Source of the DNA: Kitasatospora viridis
GTDB lineage: Bacteria; Actinomycetota; Actinomycetes; Streptomycetales; Streptomycetaceae
Reading direction: 5' to 3'
DNA length: 64,000 nt
Assembly: GCF_007829815.1 (NCBI RefSeq)
Contig: NZ_VIWT01000001.1
Location: 4,493,001 to 4,557,000, forward strand
A program made the translations under genes and the position numbers. Shown here piece by piece: positions 1 through 8,647 of the stretch. Within the stretch, counting starts at the first letter, position 1; each line of letters opens with the position of its first letter. The notes beneath the pieces were generated by a model. That model worked only from the letters and a program-made list of their open reading frames with translations. It was not told the DNA's origin and ran no database searches.

Positions 1-209
1 CGCAGCAGCGGGCGGGGCAGCACCTCGCCCGGCTCGACCGCGGCGCGGGCCGCGATCCGCACGGGCAGGTCCTGCGCCCAGTCCTCCTCCAGCCGGCGCA
101 CGCCGGAGCGGCCGGCCAGCAGCCCCTCCCAGGACGACGCGGCGTCACCGCCCAGCGGCGTGAAGGCGCCGATACCCGTGACTACCACGGTGCGGGTTTC
201 AGTGGTCAC
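1..209 (-). CDS. fabF: beta-ketoacyl-ACP synthase II, N-terminal part (truncated by window edge)
   Basis: Only the first ~69 residues are present; the gene runs off the left edge. Reading from the GTG at 209 gives VTTETRTVVVTGIGAFTPLG, the typical KAS II opening (VVVTGIGA.TPLG). The enzyme condenses malonyl-ACP with acyl-ACP during chain elongation in the cytoplasm. It is the last gene of a fasR-fabD-fabH-acpP-fabF array, 80 bp after acpP. The catalytic Cys-His-His residues lie outside the window and cannot be checked. Confidence 0.9.
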   Translation of the reverse strand, partial: MTTETRTVVVTGIGAFTPLGGDAASSWEGLLAGRSGVRRLEEDWAQDLPVRIAARAAVEPGEVLPRPLL

Positions 210-289
210 TGGTTGTCTTCTCTCAACGTGTGCGGTGCGGGGGAGGGGGAGCCGGCGGGGCGGACGGACCGCCCCGCCGGCAGGGTGTG

Positions 290-538
290 TCAGGCCTCGG
301 CGTTGGTGAGGATGTAGTTCACCGCGTCGCCGACGGTCTTCAGGTTCTTGACCTCGTCGTCCGGGATCTTGACGTCGAAGCGCTCCTCGGCGGCCACGAC
401 GACCTCGACCATGGAGAGCGAGTCGACGTCGAGGTCGTCGGTGAAGGACTTCTCGAGGGCCACGTCCTCCTGCGGGATGCCGGCGATCTCGTTGACGATC
501 TCGGCGAGACCTTCCAGGACCTCGGTCTGGGTAGCCAT
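290..538 (-). CDS. acpP: acyl carrier protein
   Basis: An 82-residue acidic protein, normal for a type II ACP. The phosphopantetheine attachment site is Ser40 in DVDSLSMVE. It carries growing acyl chains between the Fab enzymes. An ATG start with GGAGCAGCC upstream fits. It lies between fabH and fabF on the same strand, with an 80-bp gap on each side, consistent with one fab operon. The length and surroundings argue for the fatty-acid ACP rather than a polyketide ACP. Confidence 0.97.
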   Translation of the reverse strand: MATQTEVLEGLAEIVNEIAGIPQEDVALEKSFTDDLDVDSLSMVEVVVAAEERFDVKIPDDEVKNLKTVGDAVNYILTNAEA

Positions 539-618
539 CTTGGCTGCTCCTCATCGGTGTGGGCGGCGCTCCGCGGGGTGCGGTGCGCCGTTTGACGGTG
601 GTTAAGGCGTTTGTGTGC

Positions 619-1653
619 CTAGGGGAGGGTAACGACTGCCGCGGCGTAGACCAGACCCGCCCCGAAGCCGATGATCAGGGCGAGGTCGCCGCTCTTGGCC
701 TCGCCGGTCTGCAGCATCCGCTCCATGGCCAGCGGGATGGATGCCGCGGAGGTGTTGCCGGTCTCCGCGATGTCCCGGGCCACCGGCACCGAGGCCGGCA
801 GCTTCAGGGCCTTGATCATCGCGTCGGTGATCCGCATGTTGGCCTGGTGCGGGATGAACGCGCCGAGCTGATCGGCCGTCACCCCGGCGGCGTCCAGCGC
901 CTGCTGGGCCACCTTGGCCATCTCCCAGACCGCCCAGCGGAAGACCGGCTGGCCGTCCATCCGCAGCGCGGGCCAGTGCGGTTCGGCGCCCTCGGTGCCG
1001 TTGATCGCGTCCGGCTTGGCGAAGGCGGTGTCCCAGGCCTCGGTCTGGGTGATCAGGTCCTTCTGGGTGGCGTCGGAACCCCACACCACCTTGCCGATCC
1101 CGGGCGTGTCGGACGGGCCCACCACGGCCGCGCCGGCACCGTCACCGAAGATGAAGGCGGTCGAGCGGTCGTGGATGTCGGTGAGGTCGCTGAGCCGCTC
1201 CACGCCGATCACCAGCACGTACTCGGCGCTGCCGCCGCGGATCATGCCGTCGGCCAGGTTCAGGCCGTAGCCGAAGCCGGCGCAGGCGGCCGAGATGTCG
1301 AAGGCCGGTGCGGTCGGGCAGCCCAGCTTCAGCGCGATCTCGGTGGCCACCGCGGGGGTCTGCTTGAAGTGCGAGACGGTCGCGACGACCACCGCGCCGA
1401 TCTGCTCGGGGTCGATCCCGGCCTGGGCGATCGCCTTGCCGGCGGCCTGCACCGACATCTCGGTGACCGACTCCTCCGGGCCGGCCCAGCGGCGCTCGGT
1501 GATGCCGGAGCGGGTGCGGATCCACTCGTCCGAGGACTCGATCCACTCCAGCACCTCGGTGTTCGGGATCACCCGGACCGGGCGGTAGCCGCCGACCCCG
1601 TGGATCCGGGAGTAGCTGGCCCCGGTAGCGGGGCGGATCTGGGGGGCGGTCAT
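619..1653 (-). CDS. fabH: beta-ketoacyl-ACP synthase III
   Basis: A 344-residue KAS III that starts fatty-acid synthesis by condensing an acyl-CoA primer with malonyl-ACP. The triad is visible as Cys124 (SAACAGFGYG), His269 (IPHQANMR) and Asn300 (AETGNTSAAS). Actinobacterial FabH enzymes often prefer branched primers, but specificity is not readable here. Its ATG overlaps the fabD stop by 4 bp (ATGA), implying translational coupling. Confidence 0.97.
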   Translation of the reverse strand: MTAPQIRPATGASYSRIHGVGGYRPVRVIPNTEVLEWIESSDEWIRTRSGITERRWAGPEESVTEMSVQAAGKAIAQAGIDPEQIGAVVVATVSHFKQTPAVATEIALKLGCPTAPAFDISAACAGFGYGLNLADGMIRGGSAEYVLVIGVERLSDLTDIHDRSTAFIFGDGAGAAVVGPSDTPGIGKVVWGSDATQKDLITQTEAWDTAFAKPDAINGTEGAEPHWPALRMDGQPVFRWAVWEMAKVAQQALDAAGVTADQLGAFIPHQANMRITDAMIKALKLPASVPVARDIAETGNTSAASIPLAMERMLQTGEAKSGDLALIIGFGAGLVYAAAVVTLP

Positions 1654-2594
1654 CCGTTGGTCTCCTCGGTGGCGTGCTCGGCGATCAGCTCCCGGGCCTT
1701 CTCCAGGTCGGCCGGCGTCTTCAGGGCCAGCGTCGCCACGCCCTTCACGTTGCGCTTGAGCAGGGCGGTCAGCGTGCCGGCCGGGGCCAGCTCGATCACG
1801 CAGGTCGCGCCCAGGCGGGCGATGGTCTCCATGCAGAGGTCCCAGCGCACCGGGTTGGCCACCTGGGTGACCAGCCGGTCGAGCACCTCGGCGCCGCTGG
1901 TGACCACCTCGCCGTCCTTGTTGGACAGCAGGCTCAACCGCGGGTCGGAGACCTTCAGCGAGGGCGCCAGCTCGGCCAGCCGGGTCACGCCCGGGGCCAT
2001 GTACTCGGTGTGGAAGGCGCCGGCCACCTTGAGGGCGACCAGCTTCGCCTTGGCCGGCGGGTCGGCCCGCAGCGCCTCCAGCGCCTCCAGCGAGCCTGCC
2101 GCGACCAGCTGGCCGCCGCCGTTGTTGTTGGCCGCGACCAGGCCGTGCTCGGCCAGCTTGGCCGCGACCTCCTCGGGGTCGCCGCCCAGCACCGCGATCA
2201 TGCCGGTCTCGGTGGCCGCCGCGGCGGCGGCCATCGCCCGGCCGCGCTCGCGCACGAAGGTGAGGGCGTCGGTGGCGCCGAACACCCCGGCGCCGGCGGC
2301 GGCGGTGATCTCACCGACGCTGTGACCGGCCACCGCGCCGACCAGCCGGCGGGCCTGCTCCTCGTCCGGGAAGAGCTCCCGGGCGGTCATCAGACCGGTG
2401 GCGACCAGCAGCGGTTGGGCGACCGCGGTGTCCTTGATCTCTTCGGCCGAGGCCTCGGTGCCGTAGTGCACGAGGTCGATCCCGGCCGCGTCCTGCCAGC
2501 CGCGCAGCCGGTCGGCCACGCCGTCCAGTTCGAGCCAGGGGGAGAGCATTCCGGGGGACTGAGCACCTTGTCCAGGGGCGACGATAACGAGCAC
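1650..2594 (-). CDS. fabD: malonyl-CoA:ACP transacylase
   Basis: A 314-residue transacylase that loads malonyl groups onto ACP. The serine nucleophile is Ser92 in GHSVGE and the catalytic His195 lies in AFHTEYM; the N-terminal GQGAQ oxyanion motif is also present. GTG start at 2594 with a GAGAGGG-type ribosome site. First gene of the fabD-fabH-acpP-fabF run; a 95-bp gap separates it from fasR upstream and is the likely operon promoter region. Confidence 0.96.
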   Translation of the reverse strand: MLVIVAPGQGAQSPGMLSPWLELDGVADRLRGWQDAAGIDLVHYGTEASAEEIKDTAVAQPLLVATGLMTARELFPDEEQARRLVGAVAGHSVGEITAAAGAGVFGATDALTFVRERGRAMAAAAAATETGMIAVLGGDPEEVAAKLAEHGLVAANNNGGGQLVAAGSLEALEALRADPPAKAKLVALKVAGAFHTEYMAPGVTRLAELAPSLKVSDPRLSLLSNKDGEVVTSGAEVLDRLVTQVANPVRWDLCMETIARLGATCVIELAPAGTLTALLKRNVKGVATLALKTPADLEKARELIAEHATEETNG

Positions 2595-2689
2595 GGTTCA
2601 ACCCTCTCTCGCCGGACGCCCGTGGGCGGGTAGGCGACGGTAACGAAGAAAAGCACCTCGGATTGTGGGGTCCCTACAGGGCGGCTGAA

Positions 2690-4042
2690 TCAGTCCGCGG
2701 TGGACTCCAGGCGACCGAGGGCCAGTGCGATACGCAGCGTAAAGGCGGAACGCACGTCCGAGGGAGCGTAGCCAGTGACGTCTGTCACACGACGCAGCCG
2801 ATAGCGCACGGTGTTGGGATGGACGAAGAGCATCCGGGCGGCGCCCTCCAGGGAGGAGGCCTGCTCCAGGTAGACACTCAGCGTCTCCAGGAGTGCCGAG
2901 CCGGCCTCGTCCAGCGGTGTGTAGATCTCCTCCACCAACTGACGACGGGCCACCTGATCCCCCGCCAGCGCCCGCTCCGGCAGCAGGTCGTCCGCGAGCA
3001 CCGGGCGCGGGGCGTCCGGCCAGGCGGCGCACGCCTTCAGGCCGGTCGCGGCGGCGTGCGCCGAGCGGGTCGCGGAGAGCAGGTCGCCGACGGTCGGGCC
3101 GACCACCACCGGGCCGGGCGCGAACTGGCCGATCAGCGCCCGGGCCGCGTGCACCGGCTCCTTGTCGCCGCCGACCACCACCACCAGCCGCTTGCCGAGC
3201 ACACCGGTGAGCACGTGCAGCCGGGCGTACCGGGCGGCCCGGCGGATCGCCTCCACCACGGCCTCGCTGTCGCCGTCCGGCGCACTGCCCATCACCACCC
3301 GGACCTGGCTGGGCTGGCCCCAGCCGAGCGCGGCGGCGCGGGAGAGCACACCCTCGTCGGCGTCCCCGGACAGCAGGGAGTTGACCACCAGGGCTTCGAG
3401 CCGCGCGTCCCAGGCGCCGCGGGCCTCGGCGGCCTGGGCGTAGACCTGGGCGGTGGCGAAGGCGATCTCCCGGGCGTAGACGAGCACCGACTGGCGCATG
3501 CCGTCCTCGTCGCCGGGCGCGGCGACCTCCGGGATCGCCTCCTCCATCACCTCGATGGTGGTGCGGATCAGCTCCACGGTCTGGCGCAGGGTGATCGCCC
3601 GGGTCAGCTCGCGCGGGGCGGTGCCGAAGACGTCGGTGCTGATCGCCTGCGGGGCCTCCGGGTGGCGGTACCACTCGGTGAAGGCGGCGATGCCCGCCTG
3701 CGCCACCAGGCCGATCCAGGAGCGGTGCTCCGGCGGCATCCGGCGGTACCAGCCCAACTGGTCGTCCATGCGGGCGATCGCGGCCGTGGCGAGCTTGCCG
3801 GACGCCTTCTCCAGCCGCTTCAGGGTGGCCGAGCGCAGCTCGGCGCGTTCGGCGGCGAGTTTGCGTTCGACGGCGGTGCCGCCGGAGGTGGCGGTCTGGC
3901 GGACCCGGCGCTGGGCGGCGGCGGACGGCCGGGCCGGCTTGTCGGCGGCGGGCTTCTCGGCTGCCGTTCGGTCGGGCGACGGCCTGTCGGACGCGGCCTT
4001 CGCGGCCGCGGCCTTCACGGTTGGATCAGAGGGGTCGGGCAC
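2690..4042 (-). CDS. fasR: PucR/CdaR-type regulator of fatty-acid synthesis, FasR-like
   Basis: A 450-residue protein with a basic, Ala/Lys/Pro-rich N-terminus (about 1-60), a long middle sensor region, and a C-terminal PucR-family helix-turn-helix in the last ~50 residues (HPNTVRYRLRRVTDVTGY). In Streptomyces the homologue upstream of fabD activates the fabDHPF operon; the identical position here (95 bp upstream, same strand) supports that role. GTG start at 4042. The 72-bp gap to the divergent pirin gene holds its own promoter. Confidence 0.88.
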   Translation of the reverse strand: MPDPSDPTVKAAAAKAASDRPSPDRTAAEKPAADKPARPSAAAQRRVRQTATSGGTAVERKLAAERAELRSATLKRLEKASGKLATAAIARMDDQLGWYRRMPPEHRSWIGLVAQAGIAAFTEWYRHPEAPQAISTDVFGTAPRELTRAITLRQTVELIRTTIEVMEEAIPEVAAPGDEDGMRQSVLVYAREIAFATAQVYAQAAEARGAWDARLEALVVNSLLSGDADEGVLSRAAALGWGQPSQVRVVMGSAPDGDSEAVVEAIRRAARYARLHVLTGVLGKRLVVVVGGDKEPVHAARALIGQFAPGPVVVGPTVGDLLSATRSAHAAATGLKACAAWPDAPRPVLADDLLPERALAGDQVARRQLVEEIYTPLDEAGSALLETLSVYLEQASSLEGAARMLFVHPNTVRYRLRRVTDVTGYAPSDVRSAFTLRIALALGRLESTAD

Positions 4043-4114
4043 AGGGACAAGACTGCCTCACCGCGCGCGGTGCCTGCGCACGCCCCCCGCAGCTCTGCCG
4101 CTACGGTGGGTCAG

Positions 4115-4885
4115 GTGACCGACCCTGCGCGCCCACGGGCCGACCTGCGCCGTACCGCTGAACGGTATACCTCCGAGCCGAGCGCCGGAGTGCTGACCCG
4201 GCACGCCTTCTCCTTCTCCGGCCACTACGACCCGAAGAACCTGCACTTCGGCGCGCTGCTGGCGTGCAACGAGGAGACCCTGGCGCCGGGCGCGGGCTTC
4301 GACGAACACCGGCACCGGGACACCGAGATCCTCACCTGGGTGCTGGAGGGCGCACTCGCCCACCGCGACACCGAGGGGCACGCCGGGGTGGTGCGCCCCG
4401 GCATGGTGCAGCACCTGAGCGCCGGTTCGGGCGTCGCGCACACCGAGCGCAACGTCGCCGGGGCCGACGTCCCGGTGCGGTTCGTGCAGATGTGGCTGCA
4501 GCCGGACGTCTTCGGCACCGACCCCGCCTACGGGCTGCGCCGGGTGCCGGCCGGCCCCGGGCTGACCCTGCTGGCCTCCGGGCTGGTCCGCGACGCCGAC
4601 ACCGAGGCGCTGCGGCTGCGCCGTTCGGACGCGGCGCTCTGGCTGGCCGAGGCCGGGCCCGGGGAGGCGCTGCCCGACCTGCCCGAAGCGCCCTTCCGGT
4701 ACGCCCACCTGACGGCGGGTTCGCTCGGCTACCGCACCCTGCCCGGCCCGCGCGGACAGGGCCGCTCGCTCGCCCCGGGCGACAGCGTGCGGATCACCGG
4801 GGAGGCGTTCGCCGCGCCGGTCGCGGGGGAGCAGGGCGCCCAACTGCTGCTCTGGGAGATGCACTCCGGGCTGCGCTACGGGTGA
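4115..4885 (+). CDS. pirin-family cupin protein
   Basis: About 256 residues from the GTG at 4115 (a GGTGGG run just upstream); an in-frame GTG at 4106 is possible. The metal-binding set of bacterial pirins is visible: two histidines in DEHRHRDTE and a His-x-Glu in GVAHTERN. Family members bind Fe and some, such as YhhW, have quercetinase activity; others are redox sensors, so the substrate is unknown. The 3' end overlaps the opposing PhyH gene by 10 bp. Confidence 0.88.
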   Translation: MTDPARPRADLRRTAERYTSEPSAGVLTRHAFSFSGHYDPKNLHFGALLACNEETLAPGAGFDEHRHRDTEILTWVLEGALAHRDTEGHAGVVRPGMVQHLSAGSGVAHTERNVAGADVPVRFVQMWLQPDVFGTDPAYGLRRVPAGPGLTLLASGLVRDADTEALRLRRSDAALWLAEAGPGEALPDLPEAPFRYAHLTAGSLGYRTLPGPRGQGRSLAPGDSVRITGEAFAAPVAGEQGAQLLLWEMHSGLRYG

Positions 4886-5676
4886 ACCGGCCGCCCCAGG
4901 CCCAGCAGCACGGCGCGCTCGACCGGGGAGTAGGCGCCGTCCGGCCGGTCCAGCTCCAGCGGGCCGGCCGAGTACAGCGGCGGCTGGGCGATGAACCGCG
5001 CGGTGCTGCCCCGGTTGGGCTGGGCCGCGTGGACCAGGAACGGGTGGCAGAGGTAGACGTCGCCGGCCTCGCCGGTGGCCAGCACGGTGGGCCGCTCGGG
5101 GGAGTCCAGCACGCCGTCCCGGTCCATCCGGCCGCAGAGCTCGAAGCCGTCGACGCCCGCCTCGCCGAACGGCTCCAGGTAGCGCGGCACGTCCAGGTGC
5201 GAGCCGGCCTTGATCCGGGTCGGGCCGTGCGCCTCGTCCACGTCGGAGAAGAGGAAGAGCATCAGCAGTGCCCGCTCCCGGGAGCGCAGGTTGAGCCAGT
5301 AGCCGCTCTCGCCCTCGGGGGTGTAGCTGGCGTCCATGTGCCAGCCGGTGTCGCCCGGGTCTTCCGGGTGCGGGAACCGGATCGGGAAGGTGCCGAGCCC
5401 CGTCCGCGGCACCCAGCGGCCCGGGCCGACCAGTTGGTCGAAGGCCGCGTGCAGCCGCTCGGTGGTCGCGGCCCGCTGGAACGGCTCGGTGCCGTAGCCC
5501 CAGAGCCGGACCACCGGCTCGGTCCAGCCGCCCGGGTCGGCCGGGTCGAAGCCGGTCTCCCGCCACAGGAACGCCCGGCACTCCTCGGCCAGCTCGCGGG
5601 GGAACGCGGCCGGGAGGCGGACGAAGCCCTCGGTGGTGAACTGCTCGATCTGATCCGGCGTCAGCACGTTTCGCAC
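4876..5676 (-). CDS. phytanoyl-CoA dioxygenase (PhyH) family protein
   Basis: About 266 residues from the GTG at 5676 (VRNVLTPDQIEQF); an upstream in-frame ATG at 5712 adds 12 basic residues with no family match that I recognise. The Fe(II)/2-oxoglutarate fold shows as the HxD pair in GWHMDASY and the distal histidine in FLVHAAQPN. Such enzymes hydroxylate small molecules or lipids; the substrate cannot be read from sequence. The gene is convergent with pirin (10-bp overlap), so antisense effects at the 3' ends are possible. Confidence 0.85.
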   Translation of the reverse strand: MRNVLTPDQIEQFTTEGFVRLPAAFPRELAEECRAFLWRETGFDPADPGGWTEPVVRLWGYGTEPFQRAATTERLHAAFDQLVGPGRWVPRTGLGTFPIRFPHPEDPGDTGWHMDASYTPEGESGYWLNLRSRERALLMLFLFSDVDEAHGPTRIKAGSHLDVPRYLEPFGEAGVDGFELCGRMDRDGVLDSPERPTVLATGEAGDVYLCHPFLVHAAQPNRGSTARFIAQPPLYSAGPLELDRPDGAYSPVERAVLLGLGRPVHP

Positions 5677-5734
5677 GTGGAGATTCTGGGCGCGCCGACG
5701 CCGGCCGGGCAACCGGGTTTCCCGGCGGGGCGGC

Positions 5735-6520
5735 CTACTCGGCGGGGCAGCCGGCCCAGAACCGGCCGAGCAGCCGGTTGAACTCCTGCGGCCGGTCCTG
5801 GTGCGGCGAGTGGTCGGTGCCCGGCACCAGCACCCGCCGGCCGCCGATCCGCTCGGCCAGGAAGACGCCGAAGGCCAGGAACGCCTCGCCGCTGAACGCC
5901 CGGTACTCCGGGGAGGCCGAACTCCAGTCGCCGTTCACCACCAGCTTCGGGTACCCGCCGGCGGCCAGCGGCTCCAGCGGCAGCACGGCCTCCCAGACCA
6001 CCCGCTCCGCCATCGCCGAGGCGGTCGCGCGCAGCCGCCGCGGGGTGAGCTCCGGCATCGGCAGGCCGTACTCCTCGGTGGAGCGGCGCAGGTACTCCTC
6101 GGGGTCCATCGGCTCGCGCGCGGCCCCGAAGGCGGCCCGGAACCGGCCCAGCGCCGCCGCCACCTCGGGTACCTGGTGCTCGGCCGTGGCGAAGCCGGAG
6201 GGCTCGACCAGGGTCAGCGAGCGGACCGCCGCCGGGCGCTCGGCGGCGGCCAGCATCACCGCGCCGGTGCCGTAGGAGTGGCCGACCAGGTGGGCGGGGG
6301 TGTCGAGCAGGGCGAGCAGGTCGGCGGCGTCCACCTCGTAGTCGCTGCGCTCGGTGTCCGGTGCGCCGCCGAAGCCCCGACGGTCCATCAGCTCCAGCCG
6401 GTGGTCGGCGGCGAGCGGGCGCTGCCCGGCGAAGCACTCGGTGCCCCAGGTCATCGTGCCGTGCACCAGGACGACGCGGTCCGTGCCGGAACGCTCCTGC
6501 CACACCGTCACGTGCGTCAT
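5735..6520 (-). CDS. alpha/beta-fold hydrolase
   Basis: 261 residues from the ATG at 6520. Nucleophile elbow GHSYG with Ser82, oxyanion segment VLVHGTMTWG, and a C-terminal catalytic His in GTDHSPHQD. No signal peptide, so cytoplasmic. It could be an esterase, lactonase or C-C hydrolase; nothing here decides. It sits downstream of a 156-bp gap shared with the divergent imine-reductase-like gene. Confidence 0.88.
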   Translation of the reverse strand: MTHVTVWQERSGTDRVVLVHGTMTWGTECFAGQRPLAADHRLELMDRRGFGGAPDTERSDYEVDAADLLALLDTPAHLVGHSYGTGAVMLAAAERPAAVRSLTLVEPSGFATAEHQVPEVAAALGRFRAAFGAAREPMDPEEYLRRSTEEYGLPMPELTPRRLRATASAMAERVVWEAVLPLEPLAAGGYPKLVVNGDWSSASPEYRAFSGEAFLAFGVFLAERIGGRRVLVPGTDHSPHQDRPQEFNRLLGRFWAGCPAE

Positions 6521-6676
6521 CGGTCGGGCTCCTCGGTTCGGGCGGTCGCGGTGGAGATCGGTTCGTCCAGCATCCGGACCGCGGGTGGTGCCGGTCAAGT
6601 GAATCCGCGAGCCGCGCCGGGCACCCCACGGCGGTTCGCGCCCGGCGCGCCGCCGGTCCGTGCCTACCCTCGTGCC

Positions 6677-7558
6677 GTGACGACGACTGCGCGGGTGACG
6701 GTGATCGGGCTCGGGGCGATGGGTGGCGCGCTGGCGGGCGCCTTCCTGACGGCGGGTCACCCGACCACGGTGTGGAACCGGACGCCGGGCCGGGCCGGCG
6801 CGCTCGCCGAGCGCGGCGCGGTGCCGGCCGGCTCGGCCGCCGAGGCGGTGGCCGCGAGCGAGCTGGTGGTGGTCTGCCTGTCCGACCACGAGGCGGTCCG
6901 CGAGACGCTCACCCCGCTGGCCGCGCAGCTCGCCGGCCGCACCGTGGTGGACCTGACCTCCGGCTCGCCGCTGGACGCCCGGGACACCGCGGACTGGGCC
7001 GACCGGCACGGCGTCGCCCACCTGGACGGGGTGATCATGACGACGCCGCCCGGGATCGGCCGGCCCGAGGTGCTCCAGCTCTACGCGGGCCCCCGCGCGG
7101 CCTTCGACTCCGCCCGCCCGGCGCTGGCCGCGCTCGGCGAGCCGCTCCACCTCGGCGAGGACCCGGCGCTGGCCCCGGTCTACGACACCGCGCTGCTCGG
7201 CCTGATGTGGGGCACGCTGACCGGTTGGCTGCACGGCGCGGCCCTGCTCGGCGCCGAGGGCCCGGGCGGCGGCGTCCCGGCGACCAGCTTCACCGAGGTG
7301 GCCGACCGCTGGCTGACCACGGTGCGCGCGTTCATGCGCGGCTACGCCCCGCAGATCGACGCCGCCCACTACCCCGGCGACGGCTTCCCGCTCAGCCTGC
7401 ACTCCTCGACCATGGACATCCTGGCCCACGCCAGCGAGTTGCGCGGACTCTCCGCCGACTTCCCGCAGCTGCTGCGGGAGTTGACCACCCGGGCGATCAG
7501 CGCCGGGCACGGTGAGGACAGTTGGGCCCGCCTGGTGGAGTTCATCCGCACCACGTGA
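6677..7558 (+). CDS. NADP-dependent imine reductase-like (beta-hydroxyacid dehydrogenase superfamily) oxidoreductase
   Basis: 293 residues from GTG 6677. N-terminal Rossmann motif GLGAMG (11-16) and the NADP-selective loop NRTPGRA (34-40). The segment LDGVIMTTPPGIG and an all-helical C-terminal half (YDTALLGLMWG) resemble imine reductases more than hydroxyisobutyrate dehydrogenases, which would keep a conserved catalytic Lys in a GxxGxGxxxK context; I do not see that Lys. The length matches the ~290-residue IRED family. The natural substrate is unknown. Convergent with the next gene, 11 bp apart. Confidence 0.78.
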   Translation: MTTTARVTVIGLGAMGGALAGAFLTAGHPTTVWNRTPGRAGALAERGAVPAGSAAEAVAASELVVVCLSDHEAVRETLTPLAAQLAGRTVVDLTSGSPLDARDTADWADRHGVAHLDGVIMTTPPGIGRPEVLQLYAGPRAAFDSARPALAALGEPLHLGEDPALAPVYDTALLGLMWGTLTGWLHGAALLGAEGPGGGVPATSFTEVADRWLTTVRAFMRGYAPQIDAAHYPGDGFPLSLHSSTMDILAHASELRGLSADFPQLLRELTTRAISAGHGEDSWARLVEFIRTT

Positions 7559-7569
7559 GCCCGGCCGGG

Positions 7570-8532
7570 TCAGCGCACGGTGGCGTCCGGGGTCTTGCCG
7601 TCCTGGGCCTGCTGGGAGCGGCTGACGAGCAACCGGGCGTACGGGGCCAGGTAGCCGGCGTCGGTCCGGCCGGTGGCGTAGGAGATGTCCAGCACCGTGG
7701 TGCCGACCTCGGTGATCACCTCGACCGACTGCGCGGAGGCGTAGGCGACCGAGCGCTCGCCGACGGTCGGGAAGGCGATCGGGCTGGCGCTGGCCGCGCT
7801 CTCGCTGGTGCCGGCCGAGAGCAGCGCGTCGTAGACCTGCCGGGCCTGGGCCGAACTGCCGGTCGCGAAGACCGAGAAGCCGATGGCGGTGCCCCCGGGG
7901 TCCTTGAAGCTCACGGTGCCGACGTCGGTGATCACCTTGCAGGCGGCCGTCAGCTGCGCGGTGCCGCCTCCGGAGCAGTCCGGGGCGTGCACGTCCGCCG
8001 GGTCGTCGCCCGCGCTCCAGCCGTTCGCCGGCAGGTCCGCCAGCACCGGGAGCACCTGCTGGACCTGGGCCTGGCCGAGCGGGGTCGCGTGGTGGCCGGC
8101 CAGCTGGTTCGAGCCGAACACCTGGCCGAGCGCGATCAGGCCGCCCACCACGACCAGCACCCCGGCCGCGATGGCGGCGTTGCGCCCGCGCCGACCGGGC
8201 GCCGGCACCCGGCCCGCCACCGTGCCGGCGAACTGCGCAGGCGGGACGAACGGGGCCCACCGGGTGCGCAGCGCCTCGGCCAGCAGCGGATCCGAGAGCA
8301 GCAGCTCGCCGACCGCGAGGGAGAGGTTGCGCAGGGTCTGCGGGTCGTTCGGCGTGCGGGTCAACTGGTCGGCGGCGGGCGCCCAGCGGGGTTGGGCGAG
8401 CAGGCGCTGCCAGGCCTGGCCGAGCAGGTCGGCGCCGAGCACGGCGGCCGGGTTCCCGCCGGTCTGGCCGACCGCCCGCGCGAGCGCCTGGACCACCGCG
8501 CCGACCAGGTCCGGACCGCTGCCCGAGGTCAT
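7570..8532 (-). CDS. single-pass membrane protein of unknown function
   Basis: 320 residues from the ATG at 8532, chosen because GGGGGA lies just upstream; an earlier ATG at 8619 would add 29 residues without coding character. A cytoplasmic N-terminal ~120 residues is followed by one hydrophobic segment (about 126-146, AAIAAGVLVVVGGLIALGQV) and a ~170-residue exported domain containing two cysteines. I do not recognise the family. The topology suggests a membrane-anchored extracytoplasmic domain. Confidence 0.75.
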   Translation of the reverse strand: MTSGSGPDLVGAVVQALARAVGQTGGNPAAVLGADLLGQAWQRLLAQPRWAPAADQLTRTPNDPQTLRNLSLAVGELLLSDPLLAEALRTRWAPFVPPAQFAGTVAGRVPAPGRRGRNAAIAAGVLVVVGGLIALGQVFGSNQLAGHHATPLGQAQVQQVLPVLADLPANGWSAGDDPADVHAPDCSGGGTAQLTAACKVITDVGTVSFKDPGGTAIGFSVFATGSSAQARQVYDALLSAGTSESAASASPIAFPTVGERSVAYASAQSVEVITEVGTTVLDISYATGRTDAGYLAPYARLLVSRSQQAQDGKTPDATVR

Positions 8533-8647
8533 CCGATCCCCCCATCGATGTGACCAGTTGACGAATACTCTGGCCGATTCGGGCCCGGCGCACACCGGTT
8601 GTCCCGAACTAGAGACCAAATCGCGACACCGGTCTCCCGGCGGTGCG

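Noticed and set aside
559..2325. 588-residue plus-strand ORF opposite fabH and fabD
   Set aside because: It is a GC-codon shadow: the minus strand encodes fabH and fabD with full catalytic motifs, and the ORF reads as Gly/Arg/Ala-rich without motifs.
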